A program made the translations under genes and the position numbers. This document shows positions 50,531 to 59,463 of a DNA stretch of 64,000 bases, one piece after another. The stretch is taken from NCBI RefSeq assembly GCF_003574315.2, contig NZ_AP025739.1:6696001-6760000 (forward strand). The letters are read 5' to 3'. Source of the stretch: Capsulimonas corticalis (GTDB taxonomy: Bacteria; Armatimonadota; Armatimonadia; Armatimonadales; Capsulimonadaceae). Positions within the stretch are counted from its first letter, which is position 1; every line of letters begins with the position of its first letter. Below the pieces are notes generated by a model. That model had not been told where the DNA came from, did not search any database, and saw only the letters and a list, made by a program, of their open reading frames with translations.

Positions 50531-51049
50531 CGCAGCCTCAGAAGAAGATTCGGGAACACCCACGCCGCATTTCCGCCCCAGACATCCCAATTCCGCGCAA
50601 CAACGCAACAAATTGCGTTAATAAGTTTTATCTATTGTCATAATTCGCTAAAATTGCCTTATTCAGTTTTATCAATACATCAAATGTGAGAATTTTCTCA
50701 AAAAATAATACTTGACACCCATTCGAGTTGAACATATAATAGTGAAAACCCGTTGACCAGACCGATACATTCCGTTTCATCTCAACAATCTTGTCAATTA
50801 TTGATACGAAAATAGAGAACACCAAGAAATGGTTTTATCAATTAGAAAATGATAACACTTAACTAAAAACTTTTTAGAGGAAAGGAGAGAAGTCTTATTT
50901 GCTATAATCGGTGTTTTTATGTAAAAAGAACGTCAGTTTCGATCGATTTCGTCAATGGCTTACGATAGAGTTAATAATGATTCTATCGCAACAATTGCTG
51001 TATTTCACATGAATTCCATCCATGATACTTGACTAAGGAGACACGACCC
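50531..51049 (+). promoter_or_regulatory. AT-rich leader region with a perfect consensus promoter
   Basis: No gene of reasonable length. Far more AT-rich than the surroundings. TTGACA (50712-50717) and TATAAT (50735-50740) are 17 bases apart, an exact sigma-70 consensus. If it drives the DUF1559 gene at 51050, the leader is about 300 bases. Another TATAAT is at about 50902-50909 (TGCTATAATC), with no clear -35. A palindrome CGATAGA/TCTATCG (50963-50988) lies near the gene. An untranslated regulatory RNA is possible but not shown. Confidence 0.6.
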
Positions 51050-51892
51050 ATGAACGGCAACACTGCTCAGCGCTCGGGCGCACGAGCTTTTACACTTATC
51101 GAATTACTCGTTGTTATCGCTATCATCGCGATACTTGCATCAATCCTGTTCCCGGTCTTCGCCAAGGTCCGAGCGCAGGCGCGGAAGATCGCCTGTCTGT
51201 CCAATGAAAAGCAGATCGGGCTTGGAATTCTTCAATATGTACAGGACAATGATGAGAAATTTCCGTCCAGCGACTGGTTCAATCACGCGCACTGTGATTT
51301 AACAACAGCGGGATGTGGGAAGTTTCGCCCGGATAACGGCCTCCTGACCTATGCCGACGCCATCTACCCCTATGTCAAGAGCACCCAGGTCTTTCAGTGT
51401 CCCAATCACCCGAAAGACGCTCTCGGCTACGGTTTGAACACGTTCCTGACTCCTGTCGCTAACCCGTCCGCCTTTATGACGGCGACGGGCTGGTATCGGG
51501 ATGAAGGTTTTAACTATAAATATGTCGCCACAATCGCGCAAATTAATGAACCTTCGAATCGCATTATGATTGGTGAGCTGGCAAGCGGAAACGGCGCCGG
51601 CGACGCCGGGCCTTGGTACAACACACTCTATCAAGACAATTTCAATACTTTAGCGGCCGGGCAGAACGGTTTCTGCAACTATGTGTTCTGCGACGGTCAC
51701 GCGAAGTCCATGAAAGTGAAGGCGACGATCTGGCCGAAATTCCTGTGGAACGCCGTGGACGACTGGAATTTGCAGGGCAACAACACATCCATGGTCGCCA
51801 TCCCGAGCGGAACGTTGTCGTACGCCGGAAATGAAGCGGGGGCTCAGGCCCTTTATAACGGCGCGTTCGATCCCAAAAACACGGATTTGTAA
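51050..51892 (+). CDS. DUF1559 pseudopilin-like protein (variant H-X9-DG)
   Basis: 280 residues from the ATG at 51050 with AAGGAG ten bases upstream. Prepilin helix [20 protein letters not shown] (Ala, not Gly, before Phe), then LFPVFAKVRAQARKI and SNEKQIGLG. At the C-terminus the pattern is AGQNGFCNYVFCDGHAK: the His of H-X9-DG is replaced by Gln while DGH is kept. Otherwise normal for the family. Its long AT-rich leader sets it apart from its three relatives. Confidence 0.93.
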   Translation: MNGNTAQRSGARAFTLIELLVVIAIIAILASILFPVFAKVRAQARKIACLSNEKQIGLGILQYVQDNDEKFPSSDWFNHAHCDLTTAGCGKFRPDNGLLTYADAIYPYVKSTQVFQCPNHPKDALGYGLNTFLTPVANPSAFMTATGWYRDEGFNYKYVATIAQINEPSNRIMIGELASGNGAGDAGPWYNTLYQDNFNTLAAGQNGFCNYVFCDGHAKSMKVKATIWPKFLWNAVDDWNLQGNNTSMVAIPSGTLSYAGNEAGAQALYNGAFDPKNTDL

Positions 51893-51919
51893 AACGACCG
51901 GTCCATCTTGTCACACATG

Positions 51920-51960
51920 CGCGCTTTCCGTCGCCATTACGAATGGCGACGGAAAGCGCG
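51920..51960 (+). terminator. Perfect 19-bp hairpin between two genes
   Basis: CGCGCTTTCCGTCGCCATT (51920-51938) and AATGGCGACGGAAAGCGCG (51942-51960), loop ACG. It lies 27 bases after the DUF1559 stop and 21 bases before the next ATG. No T-tract follows, so it may be a 3' stabiliser, a terminator or a 5' structural element of the next gene. Confidence 0.6.
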
Positions 51961-51981
51961 CCGTCGAAAGGAATGAGCCCA

Positions 51982-52449
51982 ATGAACATGCAAAATATGA
52001 CGCAGAAACAAAAGACAATCGCGAGCGCCATCGCGATCGTGGTAATCCTCGTTCTGGGCGGGCGGCTGGTGGCGCAGGCGGTCGATGTGATCGCTCCCGA
52101 TAATCTGCCGGGCTACTTCGCGCTTGCCATCAATCCAAACCCCAATATGACTCCCGAGCAAAATACCGCCAACATGGGGCTGGGCATGTGTCGACTTTCC
52201 ATCTCCATCGATCATACGTATCGTTTTGGCGATATGCGCGGCTCCTGGCGGCACTCCGGCGATACACTGAGCCTCACCCCCGACGGATCTGGCGGGCAGG
52301 CGTTCCAGGCGTCTTCGATGGCGGCGCCGCTCTCCGCAATGACAAAGCCAATCGACCTGAAGGTCGGCAAAGACGGCAAGACGCTGAGCGCGCCTGATAC
52401 CGGCGCCGGCCCGCTGAACTTTACCAAGACGAGCGACGCCATGCGATAA
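51982..52449 (+). CDS. Hypothetical exported/membrane-anchored protein
   Basis: 155 residues from the ATG at 51982, with AAAGGA ten bases upstream; the ATG at 51973 is too close to that site. A hydrophobic segment at about 10-28 (TIASAIAIVVILVLGGRLV) anchors it. The soluble part is Met/Pro/Asn-rich and includes IDHTYRFGDMRGSWRHSGDT and KPIDLKVGKDGKTLSA, an eight-strand-like pattern resembling lipocalin-type heterogenous domains but not identified. Lies downstream of the hairpin. Confidence 0.6.
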   Translation: MNMQNMTQKQKTIASAIAIVVILVLGGRLVAQAVDVIAPDNLPGYFALAINPNPNMTPEQNTANMGLGMCRLSISIDHTYRFGDMRGSWRHSGDTLSLTPDGSGGQAFQASSMAAPLSAMTKPIDLKVGKDGKTLSAPDTGAGPLNFTKTSDAMR

Positions 52450-52538
52450 ATCGCAGTTTCCGCAACTTTTTCGAACCGTTCGGGTCATACTTGTCGTTCT
52501 TATGCCAATCCGCCGTCATGGCGCTGGAGATTCCGACA

Positions 52539-54653
52539 ATGACCCGACGATTTTACGCCGCGCTCGCGGCGGCTTTTGCACTCTGCTCAGGTAGCCGCGC
52601 CTTCGCCGCCGATATTGATCGCTGCTATTCGGTCTCCATCGACGGCAAGGCGGTCGGCTACGACCATTTTCTTTTCGTTCACTCTCCGGCCGGCGCAAAG
52701 GCGACCGACGACGCGCTGATCAAGCTCAGCGCGCTCGGCTCCCCGCTGGACATCTCCACGCAATCCGTCACCGAATGCGGCCCGAACGGCGCCGCGCCCC
52801 TCTCATACACGGAAACCACCACGCGCGGCGACGCGGTCACCGTCAATCGATTGCGGTTCGGCAAACAGACCGCGTACTGGAGCCAGGAAAGCTCGGGAGT
52901 ACGGACAAAACGAGAGATCGCGCTGACGCCAGGCGTGATGCTTGTCGCCGGAACCGACTCCTGGGATGCGCTTCTGGGGAAAACCACGAGCGGAATGCGC
53001 CGATACGTCGCCCACGTCGTCGATCCCACGCTGGGAAAGTCCGAGCAGTTCGTATTGACGCGCGCGGCGGGGAAGCCTGGCGACGATGAAGTTTGGGCGT
53101 CGACCATTGAAACTGTCGCGGGGCCGCAGCCGATCGTGCTGCGCTATCGCCGCGCGGCGCGTACGCTCGTCGAAATTCGATTTCCCAATCAGAAAGTCGT
53201 GATGCGGCTCGCCGGGCGGGAGGCCCTGAAGAACTTCGGCAGTCTCGACTACACCTCGCATATGTTCGCCGTACTGGAAACTCCCCTCCCCAATCCGGAC
53301 GCGCTGACGGTTCTCAAGCTCAAGGTCTCGGCGAAGATCAAGCTGGACCATATCACACTGGCTTCGCTCCAGCATGCGCCGCGCCAGACGTTTCAGGGAA
53401 CCGTCCAAAACGATCAGATCGACGGCGTGTTCACCATCCGTCCAGGCCGCTACGCCGGCGCCCACGCGCTCGCCTATCCCTGCGCCCCCAATATCACCGC
53501 CGGCCAATCTCAGTGGCTGAAGGCCGACGCATTCACGGAGTCGGACGACGCCCAGATCAAAACGCTGGCGAAGACCATCACGGCGCCCGCAAAGACGACC
53601 TGGGACGCGGCGTCCGCGATTGGGCGCTGGGTCCACGACAATATCCGTTACCAGATCACAGGGTCCGGCGCGCGGGCATGCCTCGCAAGCCGCACGGGCG
53701 ACTGCGGTCCGCACTCGTGGCTCTCCATTGCGCTCTGCCGCGCCGCCGGCATCCCCGCGCGCATCCAGGGCGGCGCGCTCTACACCCCTCTCGCCGGCGG
53801 GTCCTACGCCCAGCACTACTGGACGGAAGTCTGGATGGGGCCGCGCGACGGCTGGATCCCCATAGATTCCACCACCGGCGAGATCGGGACATTCGATCCC
53901 GACCACCTTACCCTCTGGCGGCTGGGCAGCATGGATTCCATGACGGTCAAAGTCCTGGACTACGCGCCCAAGACCGCAACGACCGCGAGCGCCGCCCCCG
54001 CGCTCCCCCGCCGCGCCAATGGTCTCACCGCCGGCTATCACGAGAGCTACGATTTTCTCATCGATGGGAAAAATGTAGGCGCCCAAACCGCCGCCCTGGA
54101 ATCCCTCCAGAACGGCGCGCAGCACTGGACCTTCCGGCTCGACTTGAAAGTCCCCAGCGCCGGGCAGACGATCACGCTCACGCAAAGCGGCTCCTTCGAC
54201 GCCGCCGACACTGGCGACCCCGTGTCCATCGACAGCGCCACTTCCGGCGGCGGCATTTCCCAGGAAACCAAACTCTCCTTCAAAAAGGATCAAGCAACCG
54301 GCACCGTCACGATCGGAACGCTCGCGACGCCCAAGACCGTCGCGCTCTCCGCCCCGTCCTTCCTATTCCTGGGCAACGTCCTCACCACCTGGTCCCTGGC
54401 CACCCGCTCCATCACGCTCGCCGCCGACAAACCGACCACCATCCCCTTCTTCGCCACCGAAGCCCTGCAATCACTCCCCATCACCTTCACCCCACTCCGC
54501 GCCGACATCTTCTCCGCTCCCGACGGCAAGACAATCCCTTGCCACGTCTACACCATCGCCCCCATCGGCTCCACCCTGTGGATCGACGACGCCACCGGCC
54601 AGCTCATGAAACTCACAGACGACCGCCAGAAACTTGTGGTCGCGCTAAAATAG
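52539..54653 (+). CDS. Secreted transglutaminase-like protein
   Basis: 704 residues; signal peptide MTRRFYAALAAAFALCSG with AFA cleavage. The transglutaminase-like core sits around residues 370-460: TGDCGPHSWLSIALCRAAGI carries the catalytic Cys, QHYWTEVWMGPRDGWIPIDS carries the His and Asp. The N-terminal half is beta-rich (YSVSIDGKAVGYDHF repeats recur near 510 as YDFLIDGKNVGAQT), suggesting two related beta modules flanking the core. Likely acts on periplasmic or secreted proteins, possibly as a cysteine protease. GGAGA precedes the chosen ATG. Confidence 0.85.
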   Translation: MTRRFYAALAAAFALCSGSRAFAADIDRCYSVSIDGKAVGYDHFLFVHSPAGAKATDDALIKLSALGSPLDISTQSVTECGPNGAAPLSYTETTTRGDAVTVNRLRFGKQTAYWSQESSGVRTKREIALTPGVMLVAGTDSWDALLGKTTSGMRRYVAHVVDPTLGKSEQFVLTRAAGKPGDDEVWASTIETVAGPQPIVLRYRRAARTLVEIRFPNQKVVMRLAGREALKNFGSLDYTSHMFAVLETPLPNPDALTVLKLKVSAKIKLDHITLASLQHAPRQTFQGTVQNDQIDGVFTIRPGRYAGAHALAYPCAPNITAGQSQWLKADAFTESDDAQIKTLAKTITAPAKTTWDAASAIGRWVHDNIRYQITGSGARACLASRTGDCGPHSWLSIALCRAAGIPARIQGGALYTPLAGGSYAQHYWTEVWMGPRDGWIPIDSTTGEIGTFDPDHLTLWRLGSMDSMTVKVLDYAPKTATTASAAPALPRRANGLTAGYHESYDFLIDGKNVGAQTAALESLQNGAQHWTFRLDLKVPSAGQTITLTQSGSFDAADTGDPVSIDSATSGGGISQETKLSFKKDQATGTVTIGTLATPKTVALSAPSFLFLGNVLTTWSLATRSITLAADKPTTIPFFATEALQSLPITFTPLRADIFSAPDGKTIPCHVYTIAPIGSTLWIDDATGQLMKLTDDRQKLVVALK

Positions 54654-54657
54654 GCAC

Positions 54658-55242
54658 ATGATGATTGACAAGAATGAAGCGACCGCGATCGCAAGTCATT
54701 ATATCTCGATATCGATGTTGCAATCAGACGAGGAATGGATCCTGAATGAGCCTGCGACCATCGAAAAAAGTTACGGCTGGGTTTTCTTTTGCGGAAGCCG
54801 CCATCACCTCGAAAGCTATGAATCCGATGAAAATCCGGTCGGCGCGCCATTCTTGGTAAAGAGAGAAAACGGTGAGGTTCTTTGGTTTGGCGGATATGAC
54901 GTCGAATGGATCCTCAAGGGCTACGAACTGGGTTTCCAATGTCATATTGGCGATCTCACAGTCACCCACGTTCGCGACATCGAACAAACGGCGCGATATC
55001 TCAATCAGCTTCGCCTATACAACATCATTCCAGAGCTGGCCTACGGCGTAGAGTGGCGGATTCCGCAATATTACGATTTGCAGCAAATCAAGACTCTCCT
55101 GCGAACAGTGCCGGTCACGTTTTCCAACGCCCGGATTTTAACCGAATACGAGACGCTCTACCAAATGCGGGCCAGCAACTGCTGCCGCTATGAGATCCGC
55201 GAAATTCGTCAAGATCAGTTGCCAATAAAATCGTCTCAATGA
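54658..55242 (+). CDS. YrhB/Imm35-like small protein
   Basis: 194 residues. Aligned to the Imm35 (YrhB) pattern: YGWVFFCGSRHHLESYESDE, GAPFLVKRENGEVLWFGG. The second half (LRLYNIIPELAYGVEWRIPQ) carries more helix. Such domains often serve as immunity proteins in toxin loci, but no toxin gene is adjacent here, so that role is not supported. Its last seven bases overlap the convergent HAAS-type gene. Confidence 0.6.
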   Translation: MMIDKNEATAIASHYISISMLQSDEEWILNEPATIEKSYGWVFFCGSRHHLESYESDENPVGAPFLVKRENGEVLWFGGYDVEWILKGYELGFQCHIGDLTVTHVRDIEQTARYLNQLRLYNIIPELAYGVEWRIPQYYDLQQIKTLLRTVPVTFSNARILTEYETLYQMRASNCCRYEIREIRQDQLPIKSSQ

Positions 55243-55916
55243 CGCGCCAGACGGCTGCGGCCCGATATTGATAACCGCAGGCGGCTCGCCATCCACGCCG
55301 CGAAAAGCAGGATGGCGCCCTCCAAAAGCAAGAAGAAGAAACTCTGAACAATAAACAGTGTCAGGGACGATGAGTCCATCTTTGCAAACTGATGCACGAC
55401 GCCTGGCAGCGTGAACACACCCCAGCGCAAAATCGTTAAAATGACTCCCAATCGAGCTCCCGCGACCGCGCGAGCGGGAAATATTGAGCCGGCAATCCCT
55501 CCAGCGAGCAATGGGAAGACAATATTCCCCACATTGACGAACAAAAATAATTTTGATAAATCTGATGGCGCAAGCGGAATATGATAGTAGGGCTTTATCA
55601 TTAAGCTCATAAGGAACGCAAACGAATAGTGACAAGCCAGCGAGAGCGCGGCGGCGCCCCAATAACTGATTCGGGCTTGCTTCCGCTCACGTTTCCAGGC
55701 GGATAGCGCTTCACCGGCGACAGCGGTCGCCGCGCCGAACTGGCTAACGGCGGTCCGCACGGCTTCCTCTTCGGAGGCTCCATGCTCGACGCTCACGGCG
55801 ACCGCGTCCTCAAGGTGTGTACACATTTCCCGGAGTTCGTCTGTACGCCGAGATTCCGGCATACCGCCAAGATACGAGGCGACTTCGTTCAGATAACCAT
55901 CAAGCAGTCTGTGCAT
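55236..55916 (-). CDS. HAAS-type/DUF1700-like membrane protein
   Basis: 226 residues. Cytosolic N-terminal helical part (MHRLLDGYLNEVASYLGGMP, RTDELREMCTHLEDAVA, EEEAVRTAVSQFGAATAVAG) is the HAAS module that commonly sits before a permease. Then four or five hydrophobic helices. PadR-type regulators and HAAS proteins often form pairs, and here the coding regions overlap by 17 bases. Function likely signal reception for, or part of, a membrane stress system. Confidence 0.8.
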   Translation of the reverse strand: MHRLLDGYLNEVASYLGGMPESRRTDELREMCTHLEDAVAVSVEHGASEEEAVRTAVSQFGAATAVAGEALSAWKRERKQARISYWGAAALSLACHYSFAFLMSLMIKPYYHIPLAPSDLSKLFLFVNVGNIVFPLLAGGIAGSIFPARAVAGARLGVILTILRWGVFTLPGVVHQFAKMDSSSLTLFIVQSFFFLLLEGAILLFAAWMASRLRLSISGRSRLARH

Positions 55917-56241
55917 CGCCGATCCTTCCCAAAACGGTATGTATGACCGTGGCGTAGTCGCGCAGTTCTTGCGTGCGGCGAACCATCTCCTTGCGGCCCG
56001 CCTCCGTGAGAGTGTAGACCTTGCGGTCCGCGCCCTTGGTTTGCGGAGCCCACTGGCCGATGATCAAGCCGTCCTGCTCCAGCACGCGCAAGGCGGGGTA
56101 GAGAGAACCTTCCCGCATGTGCAGCGCCTGATCGCTGAGCGCCTCGACCTCTCGGGCGATGGCGTATCCGTAGGATGGGCCTTTGCTGAGTACGGCGAGG
56201 ACCAGCGCCGGCAAGTCCCCGCTTGGCAATTCACGCCTCAT
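55900..56241 (-). CDS. PadR-family regulator
   Basis: 113 residues. Winged HTH: LPALVLAVLSKGPSYGYAIA, QALHMREGSLYPALRVLEQD, and KGADRKVYTLTEAGRKEM, exactly as in PadR-s1. GGAGG precedes the ATG. Its promoter is covered by a perfect palindrome, suggesting autoregulation. Overlaps the HAAS-type gene downstream. Confidence 0.93.
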   Translation of the reverse strand: MRRELPSGDLPALVLAVLSKGPSYGYAIAREVEALSDQALHMREGSLYPALRVLEQDGLIIGQWAPQTKGADRKVYTLTEAGRKEMVRRTQELRDYATVIHTVLGRIGDAQTA

Positions 56242-56252
56242 AATGTGCCTCC

Positions 56253-56296
56253 AAATTCTATGTATTGAGTATACATAGAATTTAGAGGCATGTCAA
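56253..56296 (-). promoter_or_regulatory. PadR promoter with a perfect 13-bp palindrome
   Basis: Minus strand: TTGACA (56296-56291) and TATACT (56273-56268), 17 bases apart. AAATTCTATGTAT (56253-56265) mirrors ATACATAGAATTT (56271-56283) over a 5-base spacer and covers the -10, so the binding protein would block the promoter. Confidence 0.85.
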
Positions 56297-56321
56297 CAGA
56301 ACGAAGAAATTTCTCAACAGG

Positions 56322-56380
56322 TGCGAATTATTTCGCACAACCACTTGACAAAGGGGCCTAAACATGCGAAAATATTCGCA
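56322..56380 (+). promoter_or_regulatory. Promoter and two operators of the second blaI-M56 operon
   Basis: TTGACA (56345-56350) and GAAAAT (56368-56373) are 17 bases apart. TGCGAA-4-TTCGCA occurs upstream of the -35 (56322-56337) and again over the -10 (56365-56380). Same layout as at the first blaI operon. Confidence 0.85.
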
Positions 56381-56395
56381 CAAGGAGTCGCTCTT

Positions 56396-56848
56396 ATGAC
56401 TAACCCATTGGCGCATCGCCTCAGCCGCCGCGAGCGGCAGATTATGGACGCGGTTTACGCGCTCGGCCAGGCGTCGGCGAATCAGGTGCTGGAGCAGATG
56501 GACGATCCGCCCAGCTATTCGTCGATCCGGAAGCTGCTCGCGATCCTGGAGGAGAAAGGGCATCTTCGCCATATCCAGGATAAACAAAAGTATGTCTATC
56601 TGCCCACACAGCCGCGCCAGAACGCGGCGCGGTCGGCGATCAAGCAGGTCTTGCAGACGTTCTTTGGCGGCAATGTCGAGACGGCGGTGGCGACACTGCT
56701 TTCCGAGGCCGATCTGGAGCTGACGGACGAGCAGGCCGTGCGGCTCTCCGCGCTGATCGATGAAGCCGCAGGCGGCGAGACGAAGAATCGCGCGACTCCA
56801 TCGAGCCACGATCGCACTGACGGCCACGACGGGGAGGAACAGTCATGA
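56396..56848 (+). CDS. blaI: BlaI/MecI-family repressor (second copy)
   Basis: 150 residues from MTNPLAHRLSRRERQIMDAV; the ATG at 56396 has AAGGAG ten bases upstream, whereas the GTG at 56321 lies inside the operators. Same winged helix as the first copy (ASANQVLEQMDDPPSYSSIR, KLLAILEEKGHLRHI) and a linker KYVYLPTQPRQNAARSAI. The acidic C-terminus is longer than in copy 1. It overlaps the M56 gene by four bases. Confidence 0.95.
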   Translation: MTNPLAHRLSRRERQIMDAVYALGQASANQVLEQMDDPPSYSSIRKLLAILEEKGHLRHIQDKQKYVYLPTQPRQNAARSAIKQVLQTFFGGNVETAVATLLSEADLELTDEQAVRLSALIDEAAGGETKNRATPSSHDRTDGHDGEEQS

Positions 56849-59388
56849 CATCTCTCAATACGATTGCATTGTTATCGATTGGCGTCATCCTGAAGGCGAC
56901 GGCGCTGCTCGCGACGGCGACGCTGGCCGCGTTTGCCGCGCGCCGGGCGTCGGCGTCCGTGCGGCATCTCATCTGGGCGCTGGGGCTGACGAGCGCTCTT
57001 GTTCTTCCGCTGCTGTCCGTGATGCTGCCGCATTGGAGCGCCACCGTTCCCGCAGCTCCCGCCGCGATCCGCACGGCGGTGAACGCCGCCCCCCAAGATC
57101 AGCCTCAGATCACCATGCCGCCCACAGTCATCGCGCCAGCCGCGGCGCCGTCGCCTCAGTCGCCGCAAGTATCGATCAAAACCGCTTCGTCGCCAGCGAC
57201 GATTGACGCGGCGCCGTCCCTATCTTTGGCTCATACTTCCACAGCGACTCCAGCGAGGCCGCAGCAAACGATTCTCTGGCCTTATCTCATCATTGCGGCC
57301 TGGATCACTGGCGCCCTCTTGGTCCTCTCTCGGTTGATGCGGGGCATGGCGGCGGTGCGTCGTGCGGAACGCGGCGCGCGTCTTGTCTCAAACGGATCGA
57401 TGGCGCGCGCCGCTGAAGACGCCAAGAAAGCGATGCCCACGCGCCGCCATGTGGACGTGCTTCTGGCGAGCGCAAGTGAGCCAATCCGGGTTCCCATTAC
57501 CTGGGGAGCGCTCTGCCCCATCATCCTGCTGCCGGCCAAGGCGACGCAATGGCCGCGAGAACGCGTCAAGGCGGCGCTGCTGCACGAGATGGCGCATATC
57601 CGCCGCTGGGACTGGGCGATGCTGGTGATGTCTCGCATTGTCTGCGCCGTTTACTGGTGGAACCCACTGGCGTGGCTGGCCGCGCGCAAAATGCGTGAGG
57701 AAAGCGAGACGGCGTGCGACGATCTGGTGGTCCTGGCCGGAATGCCCGCCGCCGAATACGCCCGTCAGCTATTGGAAGTCGCGCTGGCCGCGCGCAAGCA
57801 AGGCGGGATCGCTCTGGGCGCGGTGGCGATGGCGCAGACGCCTGGTGTCGAGGGACGATTGCGGGCGGTGCTGGCGACGGGTCTCGCGCGCCGCCCAATG
57901 ACCGTACGCCGGGCGATCGTCGCCGCAACCATCGCGGCGGTCCTGGCCGGCCCGCTCGCCGCACTGAGACTGGCGGCGAAGACTCCCGCCATGGCCACCG
58001 TACCGGACGCCGCGCAGCTTCAGTTGCACGATGGGTTCACGCTGCGCTACGCCGTGACGATTACGGATCTAAAGACGCGCGAGCAGCAGATGAGCGAGTA
58101 CCAGCAGCTCCAAAAGTCTTACCAGAAGTGTCTCAAACAAGACCCGCACTGGCAGCCGATCCCGGACGAGTTCTACGGCCCCTTCTCGTACTATCAAAGC
58201 CGGCGCCCAAAGGTGCGTCATTTGGTCCTGACCGTCTCCGCGCACAATGGCCGCCTCCTCTGGCAAAGCACGGAAGGCGCGGACACGTTCAGCCTTGTCT
58301 ACAACGGCAAGGGAACGCAGCATTTCTGGAACGGCCATGCGGGGCGCGTCGAACCGGGCCTGAGTTTCGCGTCCATGTCCGCCTGCCCCTTGCCGGCCGT
58401 GGGATTGCCCTATGTTCCATTGATGAAACAAGCAACGCTCTCGGCGACATCGGGCGCTTTGCAAACTTGGGACGCGCAATGCCCGTTGGAAGACGCCGTA
58501 ATCACCAACGGTGAAGCGCTGTATTGGCCCGGGCAGGTCCATGTGATTCGTGATGGCGGCGTTTGGAAGGTGCGCGATATTGACACTCTGGAGCAGCGGT
58601 TTGATTTTCTGACCCACCAGCGGTTCCAGGGTCTGTGGATCGCTTCGAGCATGCGCTTGAACAAATACAGTACATCCACGAAGCCGGTGCCTGCTTCCTT
58701 CTCAAGCCTGGAAGCCGCCCACGATTGGACCAAGACCCACCGGACGCAGACCAGTTCCTGTGACTACCAGCTGCTCTCGGCCACCGAAAAGCCGGTCGAT
58801 CTCGCGACGCTGACGCAATATCCGTCGCCCAAGCCGACGAACACCGATCTCACGGCCCGCGAGGCTCAGCAAGCCCAAAGTATCGAGCAATTACGCGTGA
58901 CGCAAGCCTTACAGTTGCGCTACCACCTCCAGGATTGGGCCGGCAAAAACCGCGGCTTGCTGACACACATGGAGCAGGCGCAGCCCTCGAACCTCGCCGC
59001 CGCCATTCCGGTGATCCAGTCACTCAACAGCCTGCCTTTTCCCCTGTGGCAAACCGATCCCCGCGCGGGCCGTCCCTGGGACGGAGATCCGCGCACTGCG
59101 CCAAACGGCGAATTGCCGGCGTTTGCCTTGTGCTATCCGGCGCAGCTCACGTTCACGCATTTGCAGCGCTCACCCGAGGCGATCGACAAACGGCTGCGCG
59201 ACGCCTTTGCAAGCCGGCATGACCTGCCGATTGCAACCTCGGTAGGGACTCGGGACACCATGATTGTTCTTTGGGCCAGTGGTCGGATCACAAAGTCCGC
59301 CTCCACATATCAATTTGCCGGTCACGGCAAGCCGTTCCGGAGGACGACACACGAGACGGAGATTGTGCGAGGGTTCTTTGAAGGATAA
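56845..59388 (+). CDS. BlaR1-type M56 metallopeptidase sensor
   Basis: 847 residues. N-terminal helices (IALLSIGVILKATALLATAT, LIWALGLTSALVLPLLSVML, ILWPYLIIAAWITGALLVLS), zinc motif HEMAHIRRWDWAML, and ESETACDDLVVLAG as in M56. The ~480-residue C-terminal part after ~375 looks extracytoplasmic (LQLHDGFTLRYAVTITDLKT and further beta-rich sequence) and may be the sensor; it lacks the SecD- and DUF1559-like parts seen in the first M56 protein. Expected to cut its BlaI partner when triggered. Confidence 0.9.
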   Translation: MTSLNTIALLSIGVILKATALLATATLAAFAARRASASVRHLIWALGLTSALVLPLLSVMLPHWSATVPAAPAAIRTAVNAAPQDQPQITMPPTVIAPAAAPSPQSPQVSIKTASSPATIDAAPSLSLAHTSTATPARPQQTILWPYLIIAAWITGALLVLSRLMRGMAAVRRAERGARLVSNGSMARAAEDAKKAMPTRRHVDVLLASASEPIRVPITWGALCPIILLPAKATQWPRERVKAALLHEMAHIRRWDWAMLVMSRIVCAVYWWNPLAWLAARKMREESETACDDLVVLAGMPAAEYARQLLEVALAARKQGGIALGAVAMAQTPGVEGRLRAVLATGLARRPMTVRRAIVAATIAAVLAGPLAALRLAAKTPAMATVPDAAQLQLHDGFTLRYAVTITDLKTREQQMSEYQQLQKSYQKCLKQDPHWQPIPDEFYGPFSYYQSRRPKVRHLVLTVSAHNGRLLWQSTEGADTFSLVYNGKGTQHFWNGHAGRVEPGLSFASMSACPLPAVGLPYVPLMKQATLSATSGALQTWDAQCPLEDAVITNGEALYWPGQVHVIRDGGVWKVRDIDTLEQRFDFLTHQRFQGLWIASSMRLNKYSTSTKPVPASFSSLEAAHDWTKTHRTQTSSCDYQLLSATEKPVDLATLTQYPSPKPTNTDLTAREAQQAQSIEQLRVTQALQLRYHLQDWAGKNRGLLTHMEQAQPSNLAAAIPVIQSLNSLPFPLWQTDPRAGRPWDGDPRTAPNGELPAFALCYPAQLTFTHLQRSPEAIDKRLRDAFASRHDLPIATSVGTRDTMIVLWASGRITKSASTYQFAGHGKPFRRTTHETEIVRGFFEG

Positions 59389-59463
59389 TGCGGCTTGCGG
59401 ATGAGAGAATGCGGCCCAAAGGATTCGGAAGGTCGAACGGCTTGGTCTGTGTAACATAGGGCT

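Noticed and set aside
52803-54293. Reverse-strand frame of 496 codons opposite the transglutaminase gene
   Set aside because: Gly/Arg/Asp-rich, no motif; shadow frame.
54658-55242. Toxin-immunity pair around the Imm35-like gene
   Set aside because: No toxin-like or secretion-associated gene is adjacent.
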